A stretch of 64,000 nucleotides of DNA from Cytobacillus sp. NJ13 (GTDB taxonomy: Bacteria; Bacillota; Bacilli; Bacillales; Cytobacillaceae): contig JAUCFP010000006.1 in NCBI GenBank assembly GCA_030348385.1, positions 4,057,501 through 4,121,500 on the forward strand, given 5' to 3'. The position numbers and the translations under genes are program-made. Below are positions 55,385-64,000 of this stretch, one piece after another. Each line of letters begins with the position of its first letter. Position 1 is the first letter of the stretch. The notes below the pieces were generated by a model. The model had not been told where the DNA came from. It saw only the letters and a program-made list of their open reading frames with translations, and searched no databases.

Positions 55385-56995
55385 TCAGCTTAAGCCAAGA
55401 CGTTTTAGACGATTGTAAAGGGTCGCTCGGGTGATACCCAGTTTTTTCGAGCATTCTAATTTGTTCCCATGGGTTAATGCTAAAGCTTTTTCGAGCACCT
55501 TCTTTTCGTGCTGATCCATTTCCTCCTGTAGTGGCACAATGGCCGATTTCATTTCTATGTTGTTTTCCTGAAGGTCCGTATCAGCTGTAGCTGAATAGCT
55601 CATTGCTGAGTGAAATGGCAAATATTCTTTTCGAATGACTCCATCTGTTGCAAAAACAACCAGACGTTCAACGACATTGCGCAGCTCCCGAACATTGCCA
55701 GGCCAATCATATTGAAGCATCTCTTGCATAACTTCCTGTGAAAAATGATGTATTGGCCGCTGATAGCGCAGTGAAAAATCATTTAAAAAATAATGAATTA
55801 GTTCAACGATATCTTCACATCGCTCTTTTAAAGGAGGAATTTTTAAACTGACGACATTTAGCCGATAATATAAATCCTCCCGAAAATTGCCTTCTTTTAT
55901 TAATTCTTTTAAATCCCTATTTGTTGCGGCAATTACCCGGAAATTTGCCTCAATTTCTTTTTCGCCGCCAACCTTGTAATATTTTCTTTCTTGAAGGACA
56001 CGAAGCATCTTGACCTGCATTTCTATAGGCATTTCGCCAATTTCATCAAGAAAAAGAGTGCCTCCTTTAGCAAGCTCAATTTTTCCTTTTTTTCCTCTAT
56101 GATCTGCACCGGAAAAGGCACCGCGTTCATAGCCAAATAATTCGCTTTCAAATAATGAAGCTGGAATAGCACCGCAGTTAATTGAAATAAATGGTGCTTC
56201 AGGTCCTTCCGTTGCCTCATGTATGGATTTGGCAAAAACCTCCTTGCCGACTCCGCTTTCTCCTAATATCAATACAGTTGATCGGACAGAGCACACCTTT
56301 TTCGCCATTTGCACTGTCTTTTCCATCACAGCGCTTTTCCCTTTAATGTATTTAAAGGGATCAGAAGGCCTGTATTTTGCCATCTCCTGTTCTAAACGGT
56401 GAACCTCAGTCGACATATTAAATAATTTTTCATTAAGAACAACCTGGCTTGTCACATCAGTTTCCGATACAACTGCCCCGATAATGCGTCCATTAAAGAA
56501 AACAGGGTTTGAATTTATTAGGACAAATAGATCAGATCTTGGCTGGTGATGCTTTCCCCGGATTCTTTTTCCTTTGTACAAGGATTCTAAGATTTGCAGA
56601 TTCTGATGTTCAAAGAATTCAATTATTGGTTTGCCCACAATCTCATCTTTTTTGACAGAGAAAATTTTTTCAGCTCCCTCTGTCCATGTACGGACACGTT
56701 CACCAGCATCAATCACTGTGACAGAAGCGTCCGATGTTTTGATGACAGCTTCATAGAAAGCCTTTAATTGATTGTAGGAATCATGCAAAAAATCAATGAT
56801 TTGTTCATTTGTGATGCAGCCAAGTACTTGACCGCTTGAATTTACAACGGCAACGGCTGCATAGCGCTTGCAGGCATCAGCTAATGCAGCAAAGGAATCA
56901 TCTAAACAAACACTAACTAAAGCGCTTTCATTATCTGTGTTTAGACAGATGAAATTATTTTCAATTATTTCTTTGACTGAAGGTAGTTCAAACAT
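55385..56995 (-). CDS. Sigma-54-dependent activator with CBS and PAS domains
   Basis: A 536-residue enhancer-binding protein. The N-terminal part has a CBS-like region (about 1-70), then a PAS domain (about 80-195) and a coiled linker. The AAA+ domain (about 215-450) has Walker A GESGVGKE, the sigma-54 contact loop GAFSGAD (usual GAFTGA, with Thr to Ser), Walker B GGTLFLDEIGEM and arginine finger region FREDLYYRLNV. A Fis-type helix-turn-helix ends the protein (NKLECSKKLGITRATLYNRL). It resembles RocR/PrdR-type regulators. It lies between two operons with sigma-54 promoters and surely controls them; the effector is probably hydroxyproline or proline (inference). CAGGAGG precedes ATG 56995. 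Confidence 0.92.
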   Translation of the reverse strand: MFELPSVKEIIENNFICLNTDNESALVSVCLDDSFAALADACKRYAAVAVVNSSGQVLGCITNEQIIDFLHDSYNQLKAFYEAVIKTSDASVTVIDAGERVRTWTEGAEKIFSVKKDEIVGKPIIEFFEHQNLQILESLYKGKRIRGKHHQPRSDLFVLINSNPVFFNGRIIGAVVSETDVTSQVVLNEKLFNMSTEVHRLEQEMAKYRPSDPFKYIKGKSAVMEKTVQMAKKVCSVRSTVLILGESGVGKEVFAKSIHEATEGPEAPFISINCGAIPASLFESELFGYERGAFSGADHRGKKGKIELAKGGTLFLDEIGEMPIEMQVKMLRVLQERKYYKVGGEKEIEANFRVIAATNRDLKELIKEGNFREDLYYRLNVVSLKIPPLKERCEDIVELIHYFLNDFSLRYQRPIHHFSQEVMQEMLQYDWPGNVRELRNVVERLVVFATDGVIRKEYLPFHSAMSYSATADTDLQENNIEMKSAIVPLQEEMDQHEKKVLEKALALTHGNKLECSKKLGITRATLYNRLKRLGLS

Positions 56996-57153
56996 GACAG
57001 CCTCCTGATATGTAAATTTTTTTATACACTGTTTAATATTTTATACAACATTTTAACAAATTTTTTGACAATTGCGAACAAAACAAAAAACGTATATTTT
57101 GATTAACTGCAAAATTAATTAGGAGATTGTTATTTTTACGCAAGTTTATAAAA

Positions 57154-57172
57154 GTTGGCATGTTATTTGCAT
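57154..57172 (+). promoter_or_regulatory. Sigma-54 promoter of the racemase-deaminase operon
   Basis: TTGGCATGTTATTTGCAT at 57155-57172: GG and GC ten bases apart, 40 bases before the GTG start of the DadA-like gene. The AT-rich stretch 57020-57110 probably contains activator sites; direct TTTTATACA repeats are visible there. Confidence 0.87.
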
Positions 57173-57211
57173 TAAAAAAATGATGTAACAAGACGAAGGG
57201 AAGTTGGTTTT

Positions 57212-58387
57212 GTGAGATATCATTGTGACGTTTTGGTTATAGGCGGGGGAATCATAGGCTGTGCAATTGCCTATTATACTTCTAAATCTGGAAGAAATGT
57301 AACAGTTATTGAAAAAGGTGAATTTGTCAGTGGCACGTCATCCCGCTGTGACGGAAATATTTTAGCTATTGATAAAGATCCTGGCTTCGATAGTCAAATG
57401 TCACTTGTCAGTCAGAAATTAGTAGATGAATTAAGCAGAGAATTGAAACAGCCTTTTGAATATCGGGCTCCTGGAAGCATCCTTGTATGTGAGACAGAAG
57501 AAGAAATGGAAGCCGCACAAAAGTGGGTTGACCGTCAGAGGAAGGCAGGCTTGCCGTTCAGGATGCTGGACAGACAGGACATTCGCCAGGATTCCAAGTA
57601 TTTTGCTGATGATTTATTAGGAGGCTTAGAGTGTGCAACAGATTCAACAGTCAATCCATATCTTCTTGCCTTTAACCTTCTTGAGGGGGCAAAGGAGATG
57701 GGCGCTAAAGCCCATAAACAAACTGAGGTAACTGGAATGAGAAGGATGACGGACGGTACATTTACCGTTGAAACATCCAATGGGACTTTCACCGCTAACT
57801 ATGTCATTAATGCGGCAGGAGTATGGGCTCCATATATCGGTGAAATGCTGGACTTGTCTATTCCAATTAAACCAAGAAAAGGCCACATTATTGTCGCATC
57901 ACGCCAGGACTTTGTAGGACCAAGAAAAGTGATGGAATTTGGCTACTTAATATCAAAATTTGGCGGCAAGCGCCAAGTGGATCCGATAACTGAAAAATAT
58001 GGAGTAGCACTTGTCTTTGAACCAACTGAAAGTCAAAACTTCCTGATTGGAAGCAGCCGTGAATTTGTTGGATTGAATACAAAGATCAACAATGAAATTA
58101 TTAAATGCATTGCCAATCGGGCCATTAGATTTTATCCGAAAATGGCTGACATGATGGTCATACGTTCCTATGCTGGTTTACGGCCCTGGACGGAGGATCA
58201 TTTGCCAATTGTGTCAGAAGTAGAGGGAATTCCTAACTATTATATTGCAGCCGGTCATGAGGGAGACGGAATTAGTCTTGCCGCTGTTACTGGAAAAGTG
58301 ATAGAGGAAATGCTTAATGAGAAGGATACTTGCATTCCAATTGAACCGCTGAGATATTCTCGATTTAAGGAAAGGGTGAGGACCTGA
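57212..58387 (+). CDS. DadA-like FAD oxidoreductase, D-hydroxyproline dehydrogenase catalytic subunit
   Basis: A 391-residue DAO-family flavoprotein with N-terminal VIGGGIIGCAIAYYTSKSGR, FVSGTSSRCDGNI, central INAAGVWAPYIG and C-terminal YYIAAGHEGDGISLAAVTG. It is the expected catalytic subunit oxidising cis-4-hydroxy-D-proline (or D-proline) to the pyrroline. Electrons would pass to the FAD/2Fe-2S subunits encoded in the divergent operon. GTG 57212 follows GGGAAG. It ends one base into the racemase gene. Confidence 0.87.
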   Translation: MRYHCDVLVIGGGIIGCAIAYYTSKSGRNVTVIEKGEFVSGTSSRCDGNILAIDKDPGFDSQMSLVSQKLVDELSRELKQPFEYRAPGSILVCETEEEMEAAQKWVDRQRKAGLPFRMLDRQDIRQDSKYFADDLLGGLECATDSTVNPYLLAFNLLEGAKEMGAKAHKQTEVTGMRRMTDGTFTVETSNGTFTANYVINAAGVWAPYIGEMLDLSIPIKPRKGHIIVASRQDFVGPRKVMEFGYLISKFGGKRQVDPITEKYGVALVFEPTESQNFLIGSSREFVGLNTKINNEIIKCIANRAIRFYPKMADMMVIRSYAGLRPWTEDHLPIVSEVEGIPNYYIAAGHEGDGISLAAVTGKVIEEMLNEKDTCIPIEPLRYSRFKERVRT

Positions 58388-59424
58388 TGAAAGCAAATCG
58401 AGTTTTTACAACCATTGATACACACACGGGTGGAAATCCGACAAGGACATTGATTAGTGGACTCCCAGAGCTGAAAGGAGCGACAATGTCCGAAAAAATG
58501 CTTCATATGCAAAAAGAATATGACTGGATTCGTAAGCTCCTGATGAATGAACCAAGAGGACATGACGTAATGTCAGGAGTACTTTTGACAGATCCGTGTC
58601 ATTCGGAAGCTGATATCGGTGTTATATATATCGAAACTGGCGGATATTTGCCAATGTGTGGCCATGACACAATCGGTGTTTGTACAGCATTAGTTGAAGC
58701 GGGGCTAATTCCTGTTCAAGAGCCAGTTACTTCGATAAAAATTGATACACCGGCCGGCCTTGTTAAGGCAGAGATTAAGGTAGAGAACGGCAAAGCAAAA
58801 GAGGTTTCCTTCTGTAATGTCCCAGCCTTCCTGTTAAAGAGTGTCTCTGTTGATGTTGAGGAAAATGGAACCGTTAATGCAGATATTGCTTATGGGGGCA
58901 ACTTCTATGGAATCATTGATGCCCAATCTGTTGGATTAGAACTGACACCGGAGAATGCCTCAAAAATCATTGAAAAGGCTATCAAAATTAGAAATACAAT
59001 TAACGAAAAAACGGATGTCGTTCATCCGCAATATCCATTTATTCGCGGTTTGACCCATATTGAGTTTTTCACTGTGCCGACCCATGAAGAAGCAGATGTG
59101 AAAAATACAGTTGTTGTCCCTCCAGGCGGGATTGATCGCTCACCATGCGGTACAGGTACTTCGGCTAAATTATCTGTCCTCTTTTCCAAAAAGGAGATAG
59201 GTATCAGGGAAGAATTTGTACATGAGAGTATTGTCGGCTCTTTATTTCGTGGAGAAGTCCTTGAAACAGCAGATGTTCAGGGTATTGAGGCTGTTATTAC
59301 AAGAATCACTGGTACAGCATGGCTAATGGGAATGCACCGGTTCTTTTATAATGAGGAAGACCCGCTTAAAGAAGGCTTTTTACTTATTCCCCCAATGGAA
59401 CATGAAATGGAGGACGTGAAATGA
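58387..59424 (+). CDS. Proline racemase / 4-hydroxyproline 2-epimerase
   Basis: A 345-residue member of the proline racemase family. Both catalytic cysteines are present: Cys91 in PMCGHDTIG and Cys254 in DRSPCGTGTSA, so two-base epimerisation is possible. In this operon it should turn trans-4-hydroxy-L-proline into cis-4-hydroxy-D-proline; proline racemase activity cannot be excluded by sequence. It overlaps the DadA-like stop (TGATG) and the next racemase-like gene (ATGA). Confidence 0.92.
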   Translation: MKANRVFTTIDTHTGGNPTRTLISGLPELKGATMSEKMLHMQKEYDWIRKLLMNEPRGHDVMSGVLLTDPCHSEADIGVIYIETGGYLPMCGHDTIGVCTALVEAGLIPVQEPVTSIKIDTPAGLVKAEIKVENGKAKEVSFCNVPAFLLKSVSVDVEENGTVNADIAYGGNFYGIIDAQSVGLELTPENASKIIEKAIKIRNTINEKTDVVHPQYPFIRGLTHIEFFTVPTHEEADVKNTVVVPPGGIDRSPCGTGTSAKLSVLFSKKEIGIREEFVHESIVGSLFRGEVLETADVQGIEAVITRITGTAWLMGMHRFFYNEEDPLKEGFLLIPPMEHEMEDVK

Positions 59425-60374
59425 AAATTCAAAAGTCTTACACAGCAACTGATGTACACGTAGCAGGTGAGGCATTTCGCATTATAAAGGATGGACCACT
59501 TATTCATTATAAAAGTATACAGGAGCTAAATGAGCAATTTTCGCTTGCCTATGAGGAGGAAATTAAATTTCTTTTAAATGAGCCCCGCGGATTTGCTGGA
59601 CTGATGGGCTGTTTGGTCGTCCCGCCTTTTAAAAGCGAAGCCGATGCAGCTGTTATTTTTTTCGACCATAATGGAACCGTTCCGATGCAATATGGCGGAA
59701 TCGTTGCTGTCATAACCGCATTGTTGGAGTGCAGCCAATTAAAGGCCAAGTTCTCAAATGAATACAGAATTGAAACAATCAGTGGTGTTATTGGTGTTGC
59801 TGCAACTATGAAAGATGATGAAGTGACATTAGTTAAATTAAAAAGCGGGCCATGCCAGGTTGTGCAAACCAATGTGCCAGTATCTTATTTAGATTTAGCG
59901 ACAGAAGTATCTCTAGTCCAAGCCGATCACCTTTATGCGATTTTTGATAAAGCAGAGCTGCCTTTTGAGATTGAGATGGAGGACCTTCCAGTCATTAATC
60001 AATGGGGGCAAAAGGCGATTGTAGCCTTAGAAGGCAAACATGCTTTCAGCAGAGTAATCTTGCTGGATCATTCGCAAAAAAGTGAAGGCAAAATCAAAAC
60101 GGTAACCTTCCGTCCGGATCGTTATATTGTGCGTTCTCCGGGATTTGGCACTCTAGCTGCCTGCAGTACCTATTTATTAAGAAATGGCGATATATCTGCA
60201 GGCAGCCCAATGGAAAATGAAAGTATTTTCAACGGCAAATTAACAGCCGAGCCTTCAGCACAAATGGAAACCAGTTACGAGTTTAGTTTTTCAGCCCGCG
60301 GATTTATTACGGGTATGCAGACATATGTATTAGACCCGACAGATCCATTATTCTCAGGGTTTTTATTAAAATAA
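59421..60374 (+). CDS. Degenerate proline-racemase homologue lacking both catalytic cysteines
   Basis: A 317-residue full-length member of the proline racemase fold (N-terminal YTATDVHVAGEAFRII, FLLNEPRGFAGLMG) in which the catalytic positions are changed: PMCGHDT of the upstream paralogue corresponds without gaps to PMQYGGI (Gln90), and RSPCGTG to RSPGFGT (Gly241). It therefore cannot use the known two-cysteine mechanism. It starts inside the stop codon of the active paralogue, a translational-coupling arrangement that suits a heteromeric partner. Alternatives are a new enzyme (for example a lyase or dehydratase) or a sensor. The frame is intact with no sign of decay. Confidence 0.85.
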   Translation: MKIQKSYTATDVHVAGEAFRIIKDGPLIHYKSIQELNEQFSLAYEEEIKFLLNEPRGFAGLMGCLVVPPFKSEADAAVIFFDHNGTVPMQYGGIVAVITALLECSQLKAKFSNEYRIETISGVIGVAATMKDDEVTLVKLKSGPCQVVQTNVPVSYLDLATEVSLVQADHLYAIFDKAELPFEIEMEDLPVINQWGQKAIVALEGKHAFSRVILLDHSQKSEGKIKTVTFRPDRYIVRSPGFGTLAACSTYLLRNGDISAGSPMENESIFNGKLTAEPSAQMETSYEFSFSARGFITGMQTYVLDPTDPLFSGFLLK

Positions 60375-60406
60375 AAAACTATTAAATAATAAGGAGGAAA
60401 ATTAAC

Positions 60407-61300
60407 ATGACGACAATTAGAGGAGCTTATCCAGTATTAATTACACCAATGACACAGGAGCAGGAAATTGATTGGGGCGGAGTAAAGAATAATGTTAATT
60501 ATTTTGTGGATCAAGGTGTGGCAGGTATCGTCATCAATGGGAGTACTGGTGAATTTGTCAGTCTATCAAGAGAAGAAAAATACCAGATGGTAGAAATTGT
60601 TATGAAGGAAGCAGGCGGCCGCATCCCTGTTATTGTGGGAACTGCTGCTGAAACAACAAGGGAAACAATCGAGTATACAAAGCAAGCCGAAGTGCACGGA
60701 GCGGATGGTGCTCTAATCATTAACCCTTATTACATGAAGCCAAAGGATAATGAAATCTACCATCATTTCAAAGAAGTATCCAGTAGTGTCAATCTTCCAA
60801 TCATGCTTTATAACAACCCATTTACTTCTGGCGTTAATATGAGCGCAGATTTAATGCTTCAGATTGGCAAGGATTGTGAAAATGTGACTCATATTAAGGA
60901 ATCAAGCGGTGAAATTGGCAAGGTAAGAGATCTTGCAAGAAAAGGAAAAGGAGACTTTGAAGTATTCTGCGGTGCTGAAGAGCTTGTAATGGAGTCTTAC
61001 TTAGTTGGAGCAACTGGGTGGATTTCTGTTGCAGGAAATATCGTTCCAAAGCTAGTTACAGACATGTATACCCATTTTCAAAACGGTGAGTTTGAAGAAG
61101 CTTGGTCTATCAATGATCGTATTTTACCACTATGCGCGTTCCTTGAAGGATCTGGAAAGTATGTGCAAATTGTGAAGAGAGCCATGGAATTAACTGGCCA
61201 GGCTGGAGGACCTGCGCGTTACCCTCGTTTAGGCCTATCACCTGAGGAGGATCAAAAGCTAAAAGACCTGCTTGCAAGCTTAGAGACAGTAAAAAACTAA
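60407..61300 (+). CDS. DapA-family 1-pyrroline-4-hydroxy-2-carboxylate deaminase
   Basis: A 297-residue class I aldolase-type TIM barrel of the DHDPS/NAL family. Schiff-base Lys164 (THIKESSGE) and Tyr135 (MLYNNPF) are present, as is the GSTGEF loop near 46. Context points to the hydroxyproline pathway enzyme that converts 4-hydroxy-pyrroline-2-carboxylate to 2-oxoglutarate semialdehyde plus ammonia, rather than dihydrodipicolinate synthase. AGGAGG precedes ATG 60407. Confidence 0.87.
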   Translation: MTTIRGAYPVLITPMTQEQEIDWGGVKNNVNYFVDQGVAGIVINGSTGEFVSLSREEKYQMVEIVMKEAGGRIPVIVGTAAETTRETIEYTKQAEVHGADGALIINPYYMKPKDNEIYHHFKEVSSSVNLPIMLYNNPFTSGVNMSADLMLQIGKDCENVTHIKESSGEIGKVRDLARKGKGDFEVFCGAEELVMESYLVGATGWISVAGNIVPKLVTDMYTHFQNGEFEEAWSINDRILPLCAFLEGSGKYVQIVKRAMELTGQAGGPARYPRLGLSPEEDQKLKDLLASLETVKN

Positions 61301-61320
61301 AGTAGTGGAGGAGTGAGAAC

Positions 61321-62823
61321 ATGCAAGCGACAAATTACAATTTGAAACCAAAAGTTAAAGAATTCTTGGAAGGTGTGAAAGGATTATACATTAACGGTAA
61401 CTATGTACCGGCGATTAGTGGTAAAACGTTTCCCGTCGTTAATCCTGCAAACGAAGAGGTCATTGCAGATGTAAGTGAAGCGCAAGAGGAAGATATTAAC
61501 GCTGCGGTAGCTGCTGCAAGAAAAGCATTTGATGAAGGCCAATGGACAAAAATGGATGCCGCTGAACGCTCTCATCTAATCTATAAATTTGCGGATCTCT
61601 TAGAAGAAAATCGAGAGGAACTTGCACAACTGGAATCATTGGATAACGGAAAGCCCTACAAGATCGCCTTGGCAGATGATGTCGACGGAACAATCCAGCA
61701 TTTTAGATATTACGCAGGCTGGGCCACAAAAATATTTGGTAAGACAACTCAGGTTTCAAAGAATTATGTAACCTATACTGTACACGAGCCGGTTGGGGTT
61801 GTAGGACAAATTATTCCATGGAACTTTCCGCTCGCCATGGCTGCCTGGAAGCTCGGATCTGCACTTGCAGTCGGCTGTACGGTTGTGATTAAACCGGCAG
61901 CTGAAACACCATTATCTCTTCTCTACGCAGGAAAGCTATTTAAAGAAGCTGGGTTCCCAGATGGTGTCGTGAATATTGTGCCAGGAACGGGCAGGATTGC
62001 GGGAGAAGCAATTACTGCACATAAAGATGTCGATAAGATAGCATTCACAGGATCAACTGCTGTAGGGAAAGAAGTAATGAAAAAAGCTGCAGATCAAATT
62101 AAAGGTGTTACGCTGGAGCTTGGCGGAAAATCGCCAGCCATTGTCTTAGAAGATGCTAATCTTGAGGAAGCAATTGAAGGGGTATATAACGGAACGATGT
62201 ACAATCATGGGCAAAACTGCAGTGCTTGTACCCGTGTATTTGTACAGAGAAACATATATGATCATGTAGTAAAGGCCTTAGCAGAACGGGCGAAAGCAAT
62301 GAAGTTAGGTGATGGAATGAACCCCGAAACGGAAATGGGCCCGCTTGTTTCAGCAAAACAGCACCAAACTGTTCTTAATTATATTGAACAAGGGAAGAAA
62401 GAAGGGGCGCGCCTCGTGGCAGGGGGCGAAAAAGGATTTGAAAAAGGATATTTTGTACAGCCAACCATTTTTGCTGATGTACAAGATCATATGGTTATTG
62501 CTCGTGAAGAAATTTTTGGTCCAGTCATGTCCATTTTCGTTTTTGATACGATTGATGAGGTTATTAAGCGGGCGAACGATAGTGACTATGGCTTAGCTGC
62601 AAGTATCTGGACAGAAAGTATGAAAAAGGGACATTATATTGCAAGCAAGCTGCAATCAGGTACAGTCTGGATTAATGATTTTGGTCTTGAATGGGAAACT
62701 ATGCCATTCGGCGGCTACAAACAATCAGGAATTGGCCGCGAAATGGGTGGAGAATACGGCTTGCAAAACTATACGGAAGTGAAAAGTGTATTTGTTAACA
62801 TCAAGCATGATGAGCAATTATAA
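61321..62823 (+). CDS. 2-oxoglutarate semialdehyde (2,5-dioxovalerate) dehydrogenase
   Basis: A 500-residue NAD(P)-dependent aldehyde dehydrogenase. Catalytic Cys300 is in GQNCSACTRVFV, the general base Glu266 in VTLELGGKSP, and the cofactor motif in IIPWNFPLAMAAWKLG and FTGSTAVGKEVM. The family includes broad-substrate enzymes; the operon makes 2-oxoglutarate semialdehyde the likely substrate, giving 2-oxoglutarate for the TCA cycle. GGAGG precedes ATG 61321; last gene before a terminator. Confidence 0.9.
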   Translation: MQATNYNLKPKVKEFLEGVKGLYINGNYVPAISGKTFPVVNPANEEVIADVSEAQEEDINAAVAAARKAFDEGQWTKMDAAERSHLIYKFADLLEENREELAQLESLDNGKPYKIALADDVDGTIQHFRYYAGWATKIFGKTTQVSKNYVTYTVHEPVGVVGQIIPWNFPLAMAAWKLGSALAVGCTVVIKPAAETPLSLLYAGKLFKEAGFPDGVVNIVPGTGRIAGEAITAHKDVDKIAFTGSTAVGKEVMKKAADQIKGVTLELGGKSPAIVLEDANLEEAIEGVYNGTMYNHGQNCSACTRVFVQRNIYDHVVKALAERAKAMKLGDGMNPETEMGPLVSAKQHQTVLNYIEQGKKEGARLVAGGEKGFEKGYFVQPTIFADVQDHMVIAREEIFGPVMSIFVFDTIDEVIKRANDSDYGLAASIWTESMKKGHYIASKLQSGTVWINDFGLEWETMPFGGYKQSGIGREMGGEYGLQNYTEVKSVFVNIKHDEQL

Positions 62824-62865
62824 GGAACAATTGGACAATCCATCCTGTGTACTATTGGATGGGAG

Positions 62866-62898
62866 TGGGACAGCGTTTTGTTACAATGTCCCATTTTA
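62866..62898 (+). terminator. Terminator of the hydroxyproline operon
   Basis: TGGGACA and TGTCCCA arms, 14-base loop, then TTTTA. A smaller CCATCC/GGATGG dyad precedes it. Confidence 0.75.
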
Positions 62899-62979
62899 CG
62901 CATTTATATATCTGAATATTATTAATATTATAAATAAAAATTGGAACTATCTACTTAAAGTTTGAATAGGTGGGATAAT

Positions 62980-64000
62980 ATGGAAGAATTAGTGAATAAA
63001 GCGTCGGGTATGGTTTGGAGTCTTGGGCTGGTAGCGTTCGCGCTTGGTGCTGGATTGTTCTTTTCCATTATGACACGTTTTGTGCAATTTAGATATTTTA
63101 AGGAAATGATTAAACTTCTTTTTGAAAAGGGTAACCCAGAATCGGGTGTGTCCTCTTTCCAGGCATTTTCAATGGCTTTAGCTGGCCGGGTCGGTATTGG
63201 AAATATCGCAGGGGTTGCTACTGCGATTGCATTTGGCGGTCCGGGAGCGGTTTTCTGGATGTGGATCATGGCTTTATTAGGAGGAGCAAGTGCCTTTATT
63301 GAATCCACTCTTGCTCAGGTCTATAAAGTAAAAGACGGTAATCAATACCGGGGCGGAACTCCTTATTTTATTGAAAAAGGTTTAAATATGAAATGGTTCG
63401 GGGTGTTTGTTGCGATTGTTGTAACCCTCTGTTACGGAGTTTTAGTTCCAGGTATTCAGGCCAATACGATTGCTGTTGGGTTCGAAAACACAATTGGCCT
63501 TAATAAAAGCATCTCTGGAATCATTCTTGTTGTATTACTTGGCATCATTACTTTTGGCGGCGTCAAGCGAATTGCTACTGTTGCGGAAAAAGTTGTACCT
63601 TTTATGGCTTTAGGGTATGTGGTTATTACTTTCGTTCTTTTATTTGCAAACGCAGCAGAGATTCCAGCAATGCTTTGGCTGATTATTTCAAGTGCATTTG
63701 GTGCAAATGAAATGTTTGGGGGTATTATCGGTGCAGCGATTGCATGGGGCGTTAAGAGAGCAGTATTCTCTAACGTTGCTGGTGTGGGGGAAGGAACCTA
63801 TAGTTCAGCAGCAGCAGATGTATCCCATCCGGCAAAACAAGGTCTTGTTCAAGCGTTCTCGGTCTATATTGATACCATCATTGTTTGTACAGCTACTGCA
63901 CTTATGATTCTAATCACCGGCATGTACAGCGTTACACCAGAAGGAAAGCAGCCGATAGTTGACAACATCCCTGGTGTTGAAGCTGGACCAATGTGGACAC
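62980..64000 (+). CDS. AGCS-family sodium:alanine/glycine-type symporter (partial, runs off the window)
   Basis: The first 340 codons of an alanine-or-glycine:cation symporter. The family pattern is clear: FFSIMTRFVQFRYFKEMIKL, the motif SSFQAFSMALAGRVGIGNIA, GVATAIAFGGPGAVFWMW, then NVAGVGEGTYSSAAADVSHP. About eight TMs are visible. ATG 62980 has AGGTGGG upstream. It follows the hydroxyproline operon and may import hydroxyproline or proline, but no sigma-54 promoter is seen before it and AGCS proteins usually carry Ala/Gly; the link is tentative. Confidence 0.9.
   Translation, partial: MEELVNKASGMVWSLGLVAFALGAGLFFSIMTRFVQFRYFKEMIKLLFEKGNPESGVSSFQAFSMALAGRVGIGNIAGVATAIAFGGPGAVFWMWIMALLGGASAFIESTLAQVYKVKDGNQYRGGTPYFIEKGLNMKWFGVFVAIVVTLCYGVLVPGIQANTIAVGFENTIGLNKSISGIILVVLLGIITFGGVKRIATVAEKVVPFMALGYVVITFVLLFANAAEIPAMLWLIISSAFGANEMFGGIIGAAIAWGVKRAVFSNVAGVGEGTYSSAAADVSHPAKQGLVQAFSVYIDTIIVCTATALMILITGMYSVTPEGKQPIVDNIPGVEAGPMWT

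Noticed and set aside
60407..61300. DapA-family gene as dihydrodipicolinate synthase
   Set aside because: It lies in a hydroxyproline catabolic operon with racemase and semialdehyde dehydrogenase genes and no lysine genes, so the deaminase role fits better.

Overview
The window is a chromosomal segment of an endospore-forming member of the Bacillaceae, most like Cytobacillus/Mesobacillus/Bacillus. The evidence is gene order (ftsEX, a secreted peptidoglycan hydrolase, ctpB, minJ; csbA-uvrB-uvrA; yvlABCD; nagA-nagB-nagR; hprK-lgt-yvoD-ppaX-yvoF-hisZGDBHAFI), which follows the Bacillus subtilis yvj-yvk-yvl-yvo-his region, together with two spore SASP genes, a LexA box of Bacillus type, TPP and SAM riboswitches, and Bacillus-style terminators and start sites. 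No rRNA, tRNA, CRISPR array, transposase or prophage was recognised. The genus is an inference.

Layout. 1-5.5 kb: cell division and wall remodelling (ftsE end, ftsX, M23 hydrolase, ctpB, minJ). 5.5-16.2 kb: an AT-rich accessory stretch breaking the core order, with riboswitch-controlled thiC and a mini-protein, an sspH-like SASP gene, decayed genes, a tetranucleotide repeat, a GT2 glycosyltransferase, an LCP protein carrying a C-terminal YrrS-like (DUF1510) domain, a Tat-exported PhoX-like phosphatase, tatA and a tatC fragment. 16.7-20.3 kb: AI-2E family transporter, NRDE protein and an orphan PAS histidine kinase. 20.4-24.7 kb: two SAM riboswitches in tandem ahead of metN-metI-metQ and an M20 amidohydrolase. 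24.8-31.6 kb: SASP, csbA, SOS-controlled uvrB-uvrA and a GDSL lipase.

32-46.4 kb: a helical protein, the yvlABCD envelope-stress-type operon, a secreted-type amidase, then an amino-sugar and cell-wall recycling block. NagA-NagB-NagR and MurP-MupG-MurQ together import MurNAc-containing sugar, cut it, remove lactate, deacetylate and deaminate to fructose-6-P. Both promoters carry the same operator-like sequence over the -35, suggesting that NagR controls both operons. hprK-lgt-yvoD-ppaX-yvoF follows. 46.9-53.4 kb: a complete, tightly overlapping histidine operon (hisZGDBHAFI).

53.5-64 kb: a hydroxyproline catabolic island. A sigma-54 activator lies between two divergent operons, each with a -24/-12 promoter. 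One encodes three subunits of a D-hydroxyproline dehydrogenase; the other encodes the DadA-like subunit, a proline racemase/4-hydroxyproline epimerase, a second racemase homologue lacking both catalytic cysteines, a DapA-type deaminase and a semialdehyde dehydrogenase. A truncated AGCS-family symporter runs off the right edge. Intergenic regions are rich in repeats: a MITE-like element (two copies), a CTCGAG-centred element (two copies), palindromes with a TCAAACGTTTGA core, and several sets of short 20-nt repeats placed just behind terminators.
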